From a virus, in the IMG/VR virus record IMGVR_UViG_3300020197_000139, positions 1 through 26,315 of that record: 26,315 nucleotides of DNA; one strand, 5' to 3'. This document shows positions 16,696 to 24,031 of the stretch, one piece after another (position 1 is the first letter of the stretch; every line of letters starts with the position of its first letter). The notes below the pieces were generated by a model. It did not search any database. It saw only the letters and a list, made by a program, of their open reading frames with translations, and was not told the DNA's origin. Both the position numbers and the translations under genes were made by a program.

Positions 16696-17322
16696 TTATA
16701 CCGCTTTACGTCGTTTTGTGCCAATTTTCTGTCCTTGCACAAACGCTTGATACGGTGCGCCAGTACCAGGGTCGTATTTTGAAGAAACAGCCAACGCACG
16801 TAAAGCAAGGCTTTTTGCTTGTTGAGAATTGAGTTTTTTGTTACGAACTAATACTGACATAGCGCCCAGAGCAAATGACGACCCGCTTCCCAACGAATAT
16901 AGTCCAGATGCTTCTGATGACCACGAATAATCGGACTCAACTACGTATATTTGAGAATTAATAGCAACAATAATTGATGACCCCTGTTCGGCAATGTGTT
17001 CCTTGTCCTCACGTTCAGGAACCGAATATCCCTGAGAATCAAAGCATTCCCGCAAAGACGGCACAAACTTTGACGTAAAGAATTGGTCTAACTTTCTACT
17101 ACGAAGGTTTTGTGGAGGGGTGGGTGGTTGGAAGACGTGGTGCAGAATGTTGATAGCACGAACGTCTCCAGCGGCACCAATGATGTAATTTCCGTTTTGT
17201 GCCAGTTTTCCAGAACCTTCCCGCAGCGTTCCTATATGGGAAGAATCATCACTCGTTGTGACACGGGAGTCAGCGCAGATTACCGCAAACTCATCTCCTT
17301 GAATACCAACAATGGTTGTCAT
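16696..17322 (-). CDS. Proteasome beta / HslV-like Ntn-hydrolase peptidase (208 aa)
   Basis: A threonine peptidase of family T1. After removal of Met1, Thr2 becomes the N-terminal nucleophile (MTTIVGI), as in HslV, so no propeptide is needed. D18 in CADSR matches Asp17 of the 20S beta subunit. K39 in GSGKL matches Lys33, after a five-residue insertion. GAAGD (49-53) follows. LGSGS (144-148) matches the Gly-Ser-Gly motif holding Ser129, and KYDPGTG (D184) matches the Asp166 region. All catalytic positions are thus present. Length fits one beta-type subunit; no alpha subunit or ATPase is seen nearby. It follows the phosphoesterase stop by two bases without a Shine-Dalgarno site. Role in head maturation, or in host protein breakdown, is unknown. 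Confidence 0.87.
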   Translation of the reverse strand: MTTIVGIQGDEFAVICADSRVTTSDDSSHIGTLREGSGKLAQNGNYIIGAAGDVRAINILHHVFQPPTPPQNLRSRKLDQFFTSKFVPSLRECFDSQGYSVPEREDKEHIAEQGSSIIVAINSQIYVVESDYSWSSEASGLYSLGSGSSFALGAMSVLVRNKKLNSQQAKSLALRALAVSSKYDPGTGAPYQAFVQGQKIGTKRRKAV

Positions 17323-17324
17323 GG

Positions 17325-18476
17325 TCAGTTAGCAACAAACTCGGTACCTCGGTACATGCCCCATCCATTGTAAATTGGCACCACTTCGTACGAAAACTTG
17401 TGGTCTCCACTGTCTTCATATGTGACAATTCCTATTCCTTGTTGCCAATTTTCGTACCGAACAATTGGACGTCCGTCAAGGTCCACACCACTTTTTGTAG
17501 ACGGTACAACACCGTCAATGCGAGCAAGACAGCCAGGGGAAGCAGCCATAATAGTGCGAGGACCATCAAAGTCCTCACGAGTTTTAAACGCAGTTTCAAT
17601 GCGGTGGATATGTCCATAGATGACGCTTGTCTTTTCGTTGTTCAAATAAATGTGAGCCGTTGAACCAGAAGACTTCACACGGTCACCGTGAATAATTCTA
17701 AGTTTCTCGTTAATCCAATAATCGGACGCAGGATAGCCAGGGCGATATTCCACCTTGTAATCATCCATACGACACAGATAAGGGACAGTGAGAACGGGCC
17801 ACGATTGCGGCATATTTCCTTTGCGTAAACCATACGCTGCTACGGCGTTGTTAAGAAGATACTTTGGCATGCGCTCTTCATGGTTGCCCGCAAGCCAAGA
17901 AATCTTTGCGTACGGTGCAGCGTCACGAAGTTCGGCACATAGTAAAGAAGCCCTGTCTATTGCCGCCTGTGTGGTTTTTTGATACGCAGGAGTGGTTAGG
18001 TACTTGCCCATTTCAGGAAGGTCAAGGTTGTCACCAACACAAATAACGACATTTGGTTCTACGTAACGAATCAAATCAAGGACGATTTTGATTGCACTCT
18101 CGTCGTGAGTAGGTTCTAAAGCACCATCATGACCACGGTAGTAGCCAATCTGTGCATCTGGAATCACTACGCATTTTTTGAACTTTGATTTTTTCAACGC
18201 TCGTGTTTTTTTGACTGGCAGTTTTATTGCAGGACCTTGTTGAATTACAGGCCATTTTGGACCACTGTCCCATGTTGGAGAAAATTGAATTGCAGCAAGG
18301 TCGTGTATTTCTGCTTCACCTTCTTCATTCTTTGTTAACGACTGATAAATGGAAACACGGCTGACGTCACCAATATCGGCAATGTCTATGTTCTTTCGTT
18401 TGAGCAAGTCAAGCAAATCGCCCAACACTTTTTCACGATTTTCTGGTTCGTTCAAGTCATTCTTCAGATTGGTCAC
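17325..18476 (-). CDS. Calcineurin-like metallophosphoesterase (383 aa)
   Basis: Binuclear-metal phosphoesterase motifs occur in order: VVIPDAQIG (D107), VICVGDNLDLP (G148-D152), WLAGNHEER (197-200), RIIHGDRV (H263) and IYGHIHRI (H289, H291). The first motif is D-x-Q in place of the usual D-x-H, a variant I associate with some phage enzymes. Residues ~1-100 precede the catalytic domain and include DIADIGDVSRVSIYQSL, which could be a helix-turn-helix, so DNA-related activity is possible. Substrate (nucleotide, nucleic acid or phosphoprotein) cannot be told. The start is GTG at 18476 with AAGGAG seven bases upstream, inside the 3' end of the HTH gene (20-base overlap). Confidence 0.85.
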   Translation of the reverse strand: MTNLKNDLNEPENREKVLGDLLDLLKRKNIDIADIGDVSRVSIYQSLTKNEEGEAEIHDLAAIQFSPTWDSGPKWPVIQQGPAIKLPVKKTRALKKSKFKKCVVIPDAQIGYYRGHDGALEPTHDESAIKIVLDLIRYVEPNVVICVGDNLDLPEMGKYLTTPAYQKTTQAAIDRASLLCAELRDAAPYAKISWLAGNHEERMPKYLLNNAVAAYGLRKGNMPQSWPVLTVPYLCRMDDYKVEYRPGYPASDYWINEKLRIIHGDRVKSSGSTAHIYLNNEKTSVIYGHIHRIETAFKTREDFDGPRTIMAASPGCLARIDGVVPSTKSGVDLDGRPIVRYENWQQGIGIVTYEDSGDHKFSYEVVPIYNGWGMYRGTEFVAN

Positions 18477-18741
18477 AAGAGCACTCCTTATTCACGTGTC
18501 GTTGTACGGTACTGACGCTTATTTGATAACCATTCTTACGTAACACTTTAGCAAGCCACACACTGCTATGCGACCTGTTTTTACCATTAAAGTTTGATGT
18601 GCGAATGAGGTGAACGGCCTTTACTAAAGCCCCACGTTCATCACCTTCCAAAGAGTTAATCAACCTACCTATTTTGCAAGGATGAGTTTTATCCTCTTTT
18701 AATTGATTTGTAAGGTCTGTCAGTAACGATGACTCGTCCAT
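18457..18741 (-). CDS. Small helix-turn-helix DNA-binding protein (94 aa)
   Basis: The C-terminal half reads HSSVWLAKVLRKNGYQISVS, then TVQRHVNKECSCDQSEE. An 'iA..L...G..vs..tv.rH....C.C' pattern is a helix-turn-helix that I associate with small proteins of actinobacteriophages, often near packaging genes. The N-terminal part has IGRLINSLEGDERGALVKAV, which is also typical. The frame is open to a TTG at 18753, but the ATG at 18741 has GGAG six bases upstream and is chosen. It might be the small terminase subunit or a regulator of late genes; sequence alone does not decide. Confidence 0.65.
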   Translation of the reverse strand: MDESSLLTDLTNQLKEDKTHPCKIGRLINSLEGDERGALVKAVHLIRTSNFNGKNRSHSSVWLAKVLRKNGYQISVSTVQRHVNKECSCDQSEE

Positions 18742-18765
18742 ATTGTACTCCAAGTTATAACCAAA

Positions 18766-19572
18766 TTACGCAATGAGGGCATCCCATGTGCGTTGATTAC
18801 AAATACCATTGATTTGTAGACTAGCAGCCTTTTTAAAGTAATTGAGGGCTTTTTCAGTAGCGGGACCAAAATCTCCATCCGTAATACAAGCAAAGCCTTT
18901 TTTAGTAAGCAACTCCTGCATTTGTTTTACTTTGTCGCCTTTGTCGCCTAGTTTCAATTTCAAACCACCGTCGTCTTTTTCAACAGCAACGACAGTGGCA
19001 GCAGCCTTGCCTTCTGGAGCCTTAATTCCATTTTTATCCATGTATGCTTTAACAGCAGTAGGAACTTCATCACCGCATACATAGCGCAGATGCCACGGTT
19101 CCTCTGGGACGACTTCCCAACTAAAACCAAATGTCTTAACGTTGTCAATGAGCCACTTAAGACGCCTTGTTTCAGCAGCAGTATGAACGTCAACCGCCAA
19201 TCCGCTATTGTGCTGCGAAGTCCCAGGAGCCGCAAGGCTGGCAAGTTTGGGGTCTTTCTTGTACCACTTAACACCTTCAAACGTCCTTGTTGCATTGCCG
19301 TTTGGCTCTTTGGTATAACGTTGTTTGAACGCCGCAAGTTGTGACTCGTATGTGCGGTACGTGTCTCCTGCCGAAACGGGCTTTAATTCAACGCCGTCTG
19401 CCCCAGCCTTTTCAACCATCGCAGCCCACGCTGCTGCGGCAAGCCAGTGTAGTTTCCCACCACCAGCGGCGGGGCGAAGTAAGTGCTCAGGCAACCTACC
19501 AGGCTGTACGCCCTTCAAGTCAGCAGGCATCTTTACTGGAACAACGTAGTCCCAATCAACTTTTTTGGACAT
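18766..19572 (-). CDS. Endolysin: M15 (VanY-type) peptidase plus PG-binding domain (268 aa)
   Basis: Cuts peptidoglycan stem peptides at lysis. The catalytic domain (~residues 25-170) has TYRTYESQ, the zinc motif SQHNSGLAVD (H121, D128) and PEEPWHLRY (E158, H161). The C-terminal ~60 residues form a PG_binding_1 domain: LGDKGDKVKQMQELLTKKGF, then DGDFGPATEKALNYFKK and RTWDALIA. An Ala-rich linker joins them. No signal peptide is seen, so export depends on a holin. The frame is open 11 codons upstream (ATG at 19605), but the ATG at 19572 has AGGA eight bases before it and is preferred. The same peptidase fold recurs in the tape measure protein. Confidence 0.92.
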   Translation of the reverse strand: MSKKVDWDYVVPVKMPADLKGVQPGRLPEHLLRPAAGGGKLHWLAAAAWAAMVEKAGADGVELKPVSAGDTYRTYESQLAAFKQRYTKEPNGNATRTFEGVKWYKKDPKLASLAAPGTSQHNSGLAVDVHTAAETRRLKWLIDNVKTFGFSWEVVPEEPWHLRYVCGDEVPTAVKAYMDKNGIKAPEGKAAATVVAVEKDDGGLKLKLGDKGDKVKQMQELLTKKGFACITDGDFGPATEKALNYFKKAASLQINGICNQRTWDALIA

Positions 19573-19667
19573 GTTTAATTTCCTAATCCTCGTACTTAAT
19601 TTCATATCATCTATTTTTTCGTCGTGTTTTTAAACTGACTGCCTAAAGTCATTCTTCAACAACCTTT

Positions 19668-19913
19668 TTATTCCGCTGGTGCTTTCTTGTCAACCTTTGA
19701 AAACACTTTATTAATTTCTTCAGTATCAAGTTTTCCATCATCCAAAAATTCACGTGACAGACCTTCAATAACGTGGGCAACCCCAGCAATGCCCGCCATG
19801 AATGCGGATTTCCATACGGGGACGCCAGCGATAGTTCCAGCACCTATAACTCCAAGACCGCTGGCAGCAAACGTTGCAAGTATGCGAAGTAGTATATTTT
19901 TGAATGTGCTCAT
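19668..19913 (-). CDS. Holin-like membrane protein 1 (81 aa)
   Basis: Residues ~8-50 hold two hydrophobic segments (ILLRILATFAASGLGVIGAG and VWKSAFMAGIAGVAHVI) joined by a short Gly/Val turn. The C-terminal 30 residues are charged and contain LDTEEINKVF. Size, topology and place beside the endolysin fit a small class II-type holin (r1t-like proteins of phages of Gram-positives are similar). It would let the endolysin reach the wall. It begins only six bases after the preceding gene and lacks a clear ribosome site, suggesting coupling. About 95 bases without a gene separate its stop from the endolysin start; I see only AT-rich sequence there. Confidence 0.65.
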   Translation of the reverse strand: MSTFKNILLRILATFAASGLGVIGAGTIAGVPVWKSAFMAGIAGVAHVIEGLSREFLDDGKLDTEEINKVFSKVDKKAPAE

Positions 19914-19918
19914 ATAGT

Positions 19919-20137
19919 TTATTTAGTTTTCTTACGAAAATGCCATTTAACATGGTCACGCAGGTCGCCCTTCACCTCACGAACATCGGCTTTTAAGTCG
20001 TTAATTGCAACCATGACAGCGCTGTGGTCGTTTCTATTTTCCTCACGAAAGGCCAATACAAATTTAATTAACCAACCAATTCCTGCGCCAAACACTGGAA
20101 TGGCGGCGACGGTGACTGCAACCCAGGCTTCGTTCAT
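19919..20137 (-). CDS. Holin-like membrane protein 2 with coiled-coil tail (72 aa)
   Basis: One membrane segment near the N-terminus (VAVTVAAIPVFGAGIGWLIK, residues ~6-25) is followed by a charged helix with heptad spacing (VAINDLKADVREVKGDLRDH) and a basic end (FRKKTK). This architecture is common in small lysis accessory proteins, for example pinholin/antiholin or gp28/29-type second holins of actinobacteriophages. It overlaps the upstream gene by ATGA and is followed by holin 1, so the two are probably translated together and may act as a pair. Its exact role is not shown by the sequence. Confidence 0.55.
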   Translation of the reverse strand: MNEAWVAVTVAAIPVFGAGIGWLIKFVLAFREENRNDHSAVMVAINDLKADVREVKGDLRDHVKWHFRKKTK

Positions 20138-20697
20138 CGCAATCTTCCAAAACTCATACCACGGTTTTTTGGTCCAAACTGCTCGCCACGTAGTTCCTTA
20201 ATTTCTTGATAGTCCACTTTTCGTTGAAGGTCAAGTTCATTGATGTTTTGTGGATTTGCTCTGTTGTACACGTTTTTGGCCCGTGACCGCATACGAGCAG
20301 TGTCAATAAAACGAATTCGTGGAGCAACCCCAGCACCTTTTATTCTAGTAAATGCTTTGTGCGGCTTGAATATGTCAGTCGGGTCCTGAAGAACCTTTGC
20401 ACTACTGGATTCACGACGAGCATACTGATAACTACCACCAATAAAGCCAACACGACGACCACTATCGTTTTTTGCAAACTTGTTTTTAAAGTTGTAGTCA
20501 TAACCAAGATTTTTGTGACTGTGCTGGGTTCCGTAAAACTCCGACCAACGTGCCTTCTTCATTGCCGAAAAGTCGTATAAACCACCGCCTTGATATGACC
20601 CCGCAATAGGGATACCAGACAGCGAAGTGGTTAATGGAATAATGACTTTTCTAGGGTCAGCACTTCTACCTGCTGGGGCGCCCCTGTAACCAGCCAC
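20134..20697 (-). CDS. Hypothetical basic protein (187 aa)
   Basis: Not recognised. The protein is rich in R, K, G and Y, with little hydrophobic core, for example FKNKFAKNDSGRRVGFIGGS and DTARMRSRAKNVYNRANPQN. It ends in RGMSFGRLR. Such composition suggests a nucleic-acid-binding or largely disordered protein. It lies between an unassigned gene and the holin pair. The start is GTG at 20697 with a weak site (GGGTAAC) upstream; no ATG is suitable near it. A minor virion protein or packaging accessory are possible roles, neither supported by motif. Confidence 0.6.
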   Translation of the reverse strand: MAGYRGAPAGRSADPRKVIIPLTTSLSGIPIAGSYQGGGLYDFSAMKKARWSEFYGTQHSHKNLGYDYNFKNKFAKNDSGRRVGFIGGSYQYARRESSSAKVLQDPTDIFKPHKAFTRIKGAGVAPRIRFIDTARMRSRAKNVYNRANPQNINELDLQRKVDYQEIKELRGEQFGPKNRGMSFGRLR

Positions 20698-20720
20698 GAC
20701 TGTTACCCGTTGGGCTGTAG

Positions 20721-21161
20721 TTAGTCAGAAACGACTGTTGGATTCGGCCTGTTCATATGGGAGCCGCTATTTACTTCTATCTCAAACGTCGGCATACCAT
20801 CACCAGCCATTGCGCCAATCACGAAATCCTGGAGAAGAGCAGGGGCTTCAATCCACGAGGCTGAGCCGACATGAGCACGCTCACGCATGGTGTCTTCCGC
20901 ATGCTTGTAAAACATCTCAGGATTGTTGTGGTTCTGTCGCATCGGGGATGAGGCAGTGTCCATGTACGCACCGACTGAAAAGTCGTTCGGAACATCGGTG
21001 TCCGTCGCCACGCCTTCTTCAAAGCGAAGCGGTCCTTTGTTTCCAGGAATGCTTGGAGCCATCGTGCGCTGGAATACGATTTCCCTGCGACCACTCTCTG
21101 GGTATGGGTTCTGTGGTGCAACTGCCAGATTGTTGGTTTGGTCTTGGTCTTGGTCTTGCAT
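20721..21161 (-). CDS. Hypothetical protein downstream of terminase (146 aa)
   Basis: Not recognised. After a short low-complexity N-terminus made of repeated Asp-Gln (MQDQDQDQTNN, residues 1-11), it is polar and acidic, with PGNKGPLRFEEG, FYKHAEDTMRERAHVGS and a more hydrophobic ALLQDFVIGAMAGDG. Base composition is richer in GC than the terminase gene beside it. GGAGG lies seven bases before the ATG, a strong site, so it is probably well expressed. A structural or head-associated role would fit the neighbourhood but is a guess. Confidence 0.6.
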   Translation of the reverse strand: MQDQDQDQTNNLAVAPQNPYPESGRREIVFQRTMAPSIPGNKGPLRFEEGVATDTDVPNDFSVGAYMDTASSPMRQNHNNPEMFYKHAEDTMRERAHVGSASWIEAPALLQDFVIGAMAGDGMPTFEIEVNSGSHMNRPNPTVVSD

Positions 21162-21221
21162 TGATTAATCCTCCGAAGGTGGGATATTATGTACTTCTAC
21201 TTTACCACTTTTAAATACAAC

Positions 21222-22790
21222 TTACCGATAAAATGGGGAGACACCCACCTGTACTTCTGGCATGGTTTCATGTACCGTCATGGCACAAGCGAGAGCAAGC
21301 GAATCTGGGTAGTCGTCAAATGCGCCTTTTTCATCTGGAGCAGCGGCAAGCAAATAAGGACCTTTGTAAACCTTTTCAAGGTCAGCCATTTGTTGGGAAA
21401 ACCTCTTCCAACTTCGTGTACGACGTGCTTTAGCATGGGCAGGTATTATTAGTTGGTCTCGTTGTATTAACTCTGTCAAATGCACCCAACGTTCATGTTG
21501 GGCTTTAGAATCAGAGGACATGGGAATGACTTCCATGTCTGAAAGAAGTAATTGTAAACGCTCAGCGACAGCCCCGCCGACACCCTGCGAGTCAACACCC
21601 AACCGCATTATTTCATAGTGACGAAGGAAGTCAACTATCTGAAAATACTGTTGTTCCCACTCTTGATTGTTTAATTCTAACCAATTTAAAACACGATGTT
21701 CATAAAAACCAAACGGGTCTGGGTGTTGCCAATCCACCCACACAACTGTCACCACCGTTGAGTCCGTAGACCGTGCCACGTCAATACCAGCAACTAATGG
21801 ACTTCTCCACCATTCTTTTACTAATGGCATTGAAACGTCATACAATCGTTGCAACCGTTCTTCGGTAACAAACATACCTTTTTCAAGAATCCAACGATTG
21901 CAATATGACATTTGAAATTCGTCAGAATCTTCACCAATGCGAACCCGTTCTTTAGAAATAAACTTTCCATAATTATTGTTGTATTTAGAGGCAACACGCC
22001 AGTCATATTCAAAGTGCGCCTGTCGGTTTTTTTTACCACCATTGACGCCTCTTCGTTTATTGAACTGAATCATTTTGTAAAAATAGGATTTGTTTCTAGA
22101 AGCGGTTCCAGTAAGACAAATACTTCCGTTATTAAAAGCCAACATTGGTTTAATAGATTTGGTAATGACAAACTCATCTGCCTCTTGACATTCGTCTATC
22201 AAAACAAAATGATATGTTTTTGACTCAATCTTGGCTTTGGGATTGCACGTTTGCATGCGGCAAAGAGAACCAGCGTTCTTTAATGTTATAAGTTTACCTT
22301 TACCACGCACCCCACCAGAGGCCGCTTTATCGTCAATCTCAGGGTCAAGAAGAAAGTTTAAGGCATGCTCACTGGTAAGTTTGGTAACGATGCGGCTAAA
22401 AACCGTGTCGGCTTGGTCTTCTGTTGGGGCAAATACGCCACACCAAAACCCTCTTTCAAATTTGTCTAACCACGTTGGATAAACAGCAGAAAGTTTAGGA
22501 AGAATGACCATCATTGATGCCATTACGCCAGACAGCACTTCTGACTTACCCGACTGTCGGCAACCAATAACGGTCACCTCGTCACCATCTCCCAATACTA
22601 TTGACTCAATGATACGATAGGCAATTGGTACCTGATAAGGGAAAAACTCAATATTGCAAAATTCCTCAGTAAATATAATGAGTTTTTTGACAAGTTGGTC
22701 TACGAACGTTTCCGACGCCTCATCCAACTCTGGCAACAATTCCTCAAGGTCTGGAACTTCATTTTCAAGGTCTTCAACTATTTCGCTCAC
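21222..22790 (-). CDS. terL: Terminase large subunit (522 aa)
   Basis: The DNA-packaging motor. Counting from the preferred start, Walker A is GCRQSGKS (~76-83), Walker B is HFVLIDECQE (DE ~199-200) and a coupling motif follows at SICLTGTAS. The RNase H-like nuclease has acidic residues in VAGIDVARSTDS (D ~337), LGVDSQGVGG (D ~400) and GAFDDYPDS (D ~492-496). All motor and nuclease sites are intact. No ATG is available; the frame can begin at TTG (22799 or 22796) or GTG (22790). I chose the GTG because GGGAG lies ten bases before it. It overlaps the previous gene. Translation from a weak start may limit the amount made. Confidence 0.95.
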   Translation of the reverse strand: MSEIVEDLENEVPDLEELLPELDEASETFVDQLVKKLIIFTEEFCNIEFFPYQVPIAYRIIESIVLGDGDEVTVIGCRQSGKSEVLSGVMASMMVILPKLSAVYPTWLDKFERGFWCGVFAPTEDQADTVFSRIVTKLTSEHALNFLLDPEIDDKAASGGVRGKGKLITLKNAGSLCRMQTCNPKAKIESKTYHFVLIDECQEADEFVITKSIKPMLAFNNGSICLTGTASRNKSYFYKMIQFNKRRGVNGGKKNRQAHFEYDWRVASKYNNNYGKFISKERVRIGEDSDEFQMSYCNRWILEKGMFVTEERLQRLYDVSMPLVKEWWRSPLVAGIDVARSTDSTVVTVVWVDWQHPDPFGFYEHRVLNWLELNNQEWEQQYFQIVDFLRHYEIMRLGVDSQGVGGAVAERLQLLLSDMEVIPMSSDSKAQHERWVHLTELIQRDQLIIPAHAKARRTRSWKRFSQQMADLEKVYKGPYLLAAAPDEKGAFDDYPDSLALACAMTVHETMPEVQVGVSPFYR

Positions 22791-23010
22791 GAGCAACAAT
22801 CTCCCTGTGGAGACTATTAAAAATCTCCACCAATTCTTCTAATTGTGCAAAGTCCTTGCCGTGGTAACGGTAACGGTCAAACGCCGCACCAAGTTCCATA
22901 ATGGTGGTGTTATACCAATCAAGAAGTGCCGCCTTGTCCAAACGTGTAATACGTGATGGAATACTAATTGAGTCTTTTTGTTTTTTCCAAACACTCCATG
23001 TTAAATCCAT
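22774..23010 (-). CDS. Small protein upstream of terL, unknown (78 aa)
   Basis: Sequence MDLTWSVWKKQKDS is followed by a helical part (RLDKAALLDWYNTTIMELGA, then FAQLEELVEIFNSLHREIVA). It overlaps terL at its 3' end and the membrane protein gene by ten bases at its 5' end. The frame is open to 23103, but the ATG at 23010 has AAAGGAG eight bases upstream and is chosen. The place immediately before terL is where a small terminase subunit is often found, and the helical content would allow that, but no HTH motif is visible and it is shorter than most. Confidence 0.6.
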   Translation of the reverse strand: MDLTWSVWKKQKDSISIPSRITRLDKAALLDWYNTTIMELGAAFDRYRYHGKDFAQLEELVEIFNSLHREIVARERNS

Positions 23011-23411
23011 TCCCGTATCTCCTTTGGTTGGTAGTGAAGTTTGCGACCTTTTACGGCACGCATCAAACCCTCTGTCTCCGTCTCTGTTTTGTTTTTGCGA
23101 CAAATCCCCAATTGAAACGAGTATTTACCAAATCCAATCTGAACGCCACGTCCAGTCCTCCATGGGTAATCCGTCTCACGCATGAAGGCAATGGACAGTG
23201 AAAAACCTCTATGTGTATCCCGTGTAACCCAATAAACAAACCCAACCCCCTGAACCAGGTTCAAGGTTCCGCTAAAAACGTAGACCCCAGACAACACCGC
23301 CATTGGAACAAAGAAAACGGAAAAGAACGAAATAGTAACGATGGAAATGGTTGACAACAACAACGATACAACAAACGTCCAAAAGATGCCATATCCAACT
23401 AATTTGTGCAT
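23001..23411 (-). CDS. Membrane protein, unknown (136 aa)
   Basis: Residues ~5-60 contain two strongly hydrophobic segments (GIFWTFVVSLLLSTISIVTI and FFVPMAVLSGVYVFSGTL). A soluble part follows with a beta pattern (VGFVYWVTRDTHRGFSLSIA and GVQIGFGKYSFQLGICRKNK) and a basic C-terminus. No family is recognised. It starts three bases after the KTSC gene and has no obvious ribosome site, so coupling is likely. It is not an obvious holin because of its long soluble domain. Confidence 0.6.
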   Translation of the reverse strand: MHKLVGYGIFWTFVVSLLLSTISIVTISFFSVFFVPMAVLSGVYVFSGTLNLVQGVGFVYWVTRDTHRGFSLSIAFMRETDYPWRTGRGVQIGFGKYSFQLGICRKNKTETETEGLMRAVKGRKLHYQPKEIREWI

Positions 23412-23414
23412 AGG

Positions 23415-24014
23415 TTACAGTTTAATGCCCGCAGAGTCTGTTCCGCTGTTGGCTGGGAAATCGGAGAATTGGTCGGCAAATTCTGTTTCACCTGCGGGAC
23501 GATATCCGTACCCGTTTAACGTAGTATTGATAAAATGTCCTTTTGAACCACTTGCGGCAAACTGTTGATATACAGAAGCGTCAACGGGACCATACACCCA
23601 ATCAGGTCCACGTCGCCCGTTTTTATGAAATCGGACAAGGATGTAGCCCACTTTAGAACCATACAAGTCAAACATTGGTTGGTCTATGATAAATTTATGT
23701 GAACATAGCCTCGTACTTCCAGCAGGTCCCTGACCATAGTTTGCTGGGTTGTCTGGTTTGTTGGCAATTTGAGCAACGGTAACGGTTCTAAATAGAGTAG
23801 TATCAATATCTTGAACTGGTTTGTTATCTTCAACAATTGGGCGACCCTCTTCGTCAAGAGCCACGCCTCCTGAAATTTGTGTGCCAGCAACCCTCTTTTT
23901 TCGTTCTTCCTCACGTTTGAGGATGTCAGCCCTGCCCTCTTCAAGACGTTCTGTTAGATTATACCCTGTTGGTAATCCACGCTGACGACGTGGACTTATA
24001 CCCTTGCGTGGCAT
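23415..24014 (-). CDS. KTSC-domain protein (199 aa)
   Basis: Residues ~122-171 fit the KTSC domain, a short beta-rich module named for its usual KTSC residues and found near lysyl-tRNA synthetases and in many phage proteins: GYILVRFHKNGRRGPDWVYG, VDASVYQQFAASGSKGHFIN, ending LNGYGY. Here the first segment reads SKVG, so the namesake Thr/Ser/Cys are not conserved. The N-terminal ~45 residues are a basic/acidic helix (RLEEGRADILKREEERKKRV), and the middle holds IDTTLFRTVTVAQIANKPDN. The function of KTSC is unknown. The position between fibre and terminase genes suggests a virion or DNA-related role. Confidence 0.65.
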   Translation of the reverse strand: MPRKGISPRRQRGLPTGYNLTERLEEGRADILKREEERKKRVAGTQISGGVALDEEGRPIVEDNKPVQDIDTTLFRTVTVAQIANKPDNPANYGQGPAGSTRLCSHKFIIDQPMFDLYGSKVGYILVRFHKNGRRGPDWVYGPVDASVYQQFAASGSKGHFINTTLNGYGYRPAGETEFADQFSDFPANSGTDSAGIKL

Positions 24015-24031
24015 AACACCTATTTTAGCAG

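Noticed and set aside
19573-19667. Promoter, terminator or small gene in the 95-base gap before the endolysin
   Set aside because: AT-rich with no stable hairpin plus T-run and no ORF with a ribosome site that does not run into its neighbours.
19649-19843. 64-aa ORF overlapping holin-like protein 1
   Set aside because: It is a different frame of the same strand within a better supported gene, and has no ribosome site.
20738-21214. 158-aa plus-strand ORF opposite the gene after terL
   Set aside because: Composition (His/Ser/Arg/Cys-rich) is typical of an antisense frame; the minus-strand frame has a strong GGAGG site.
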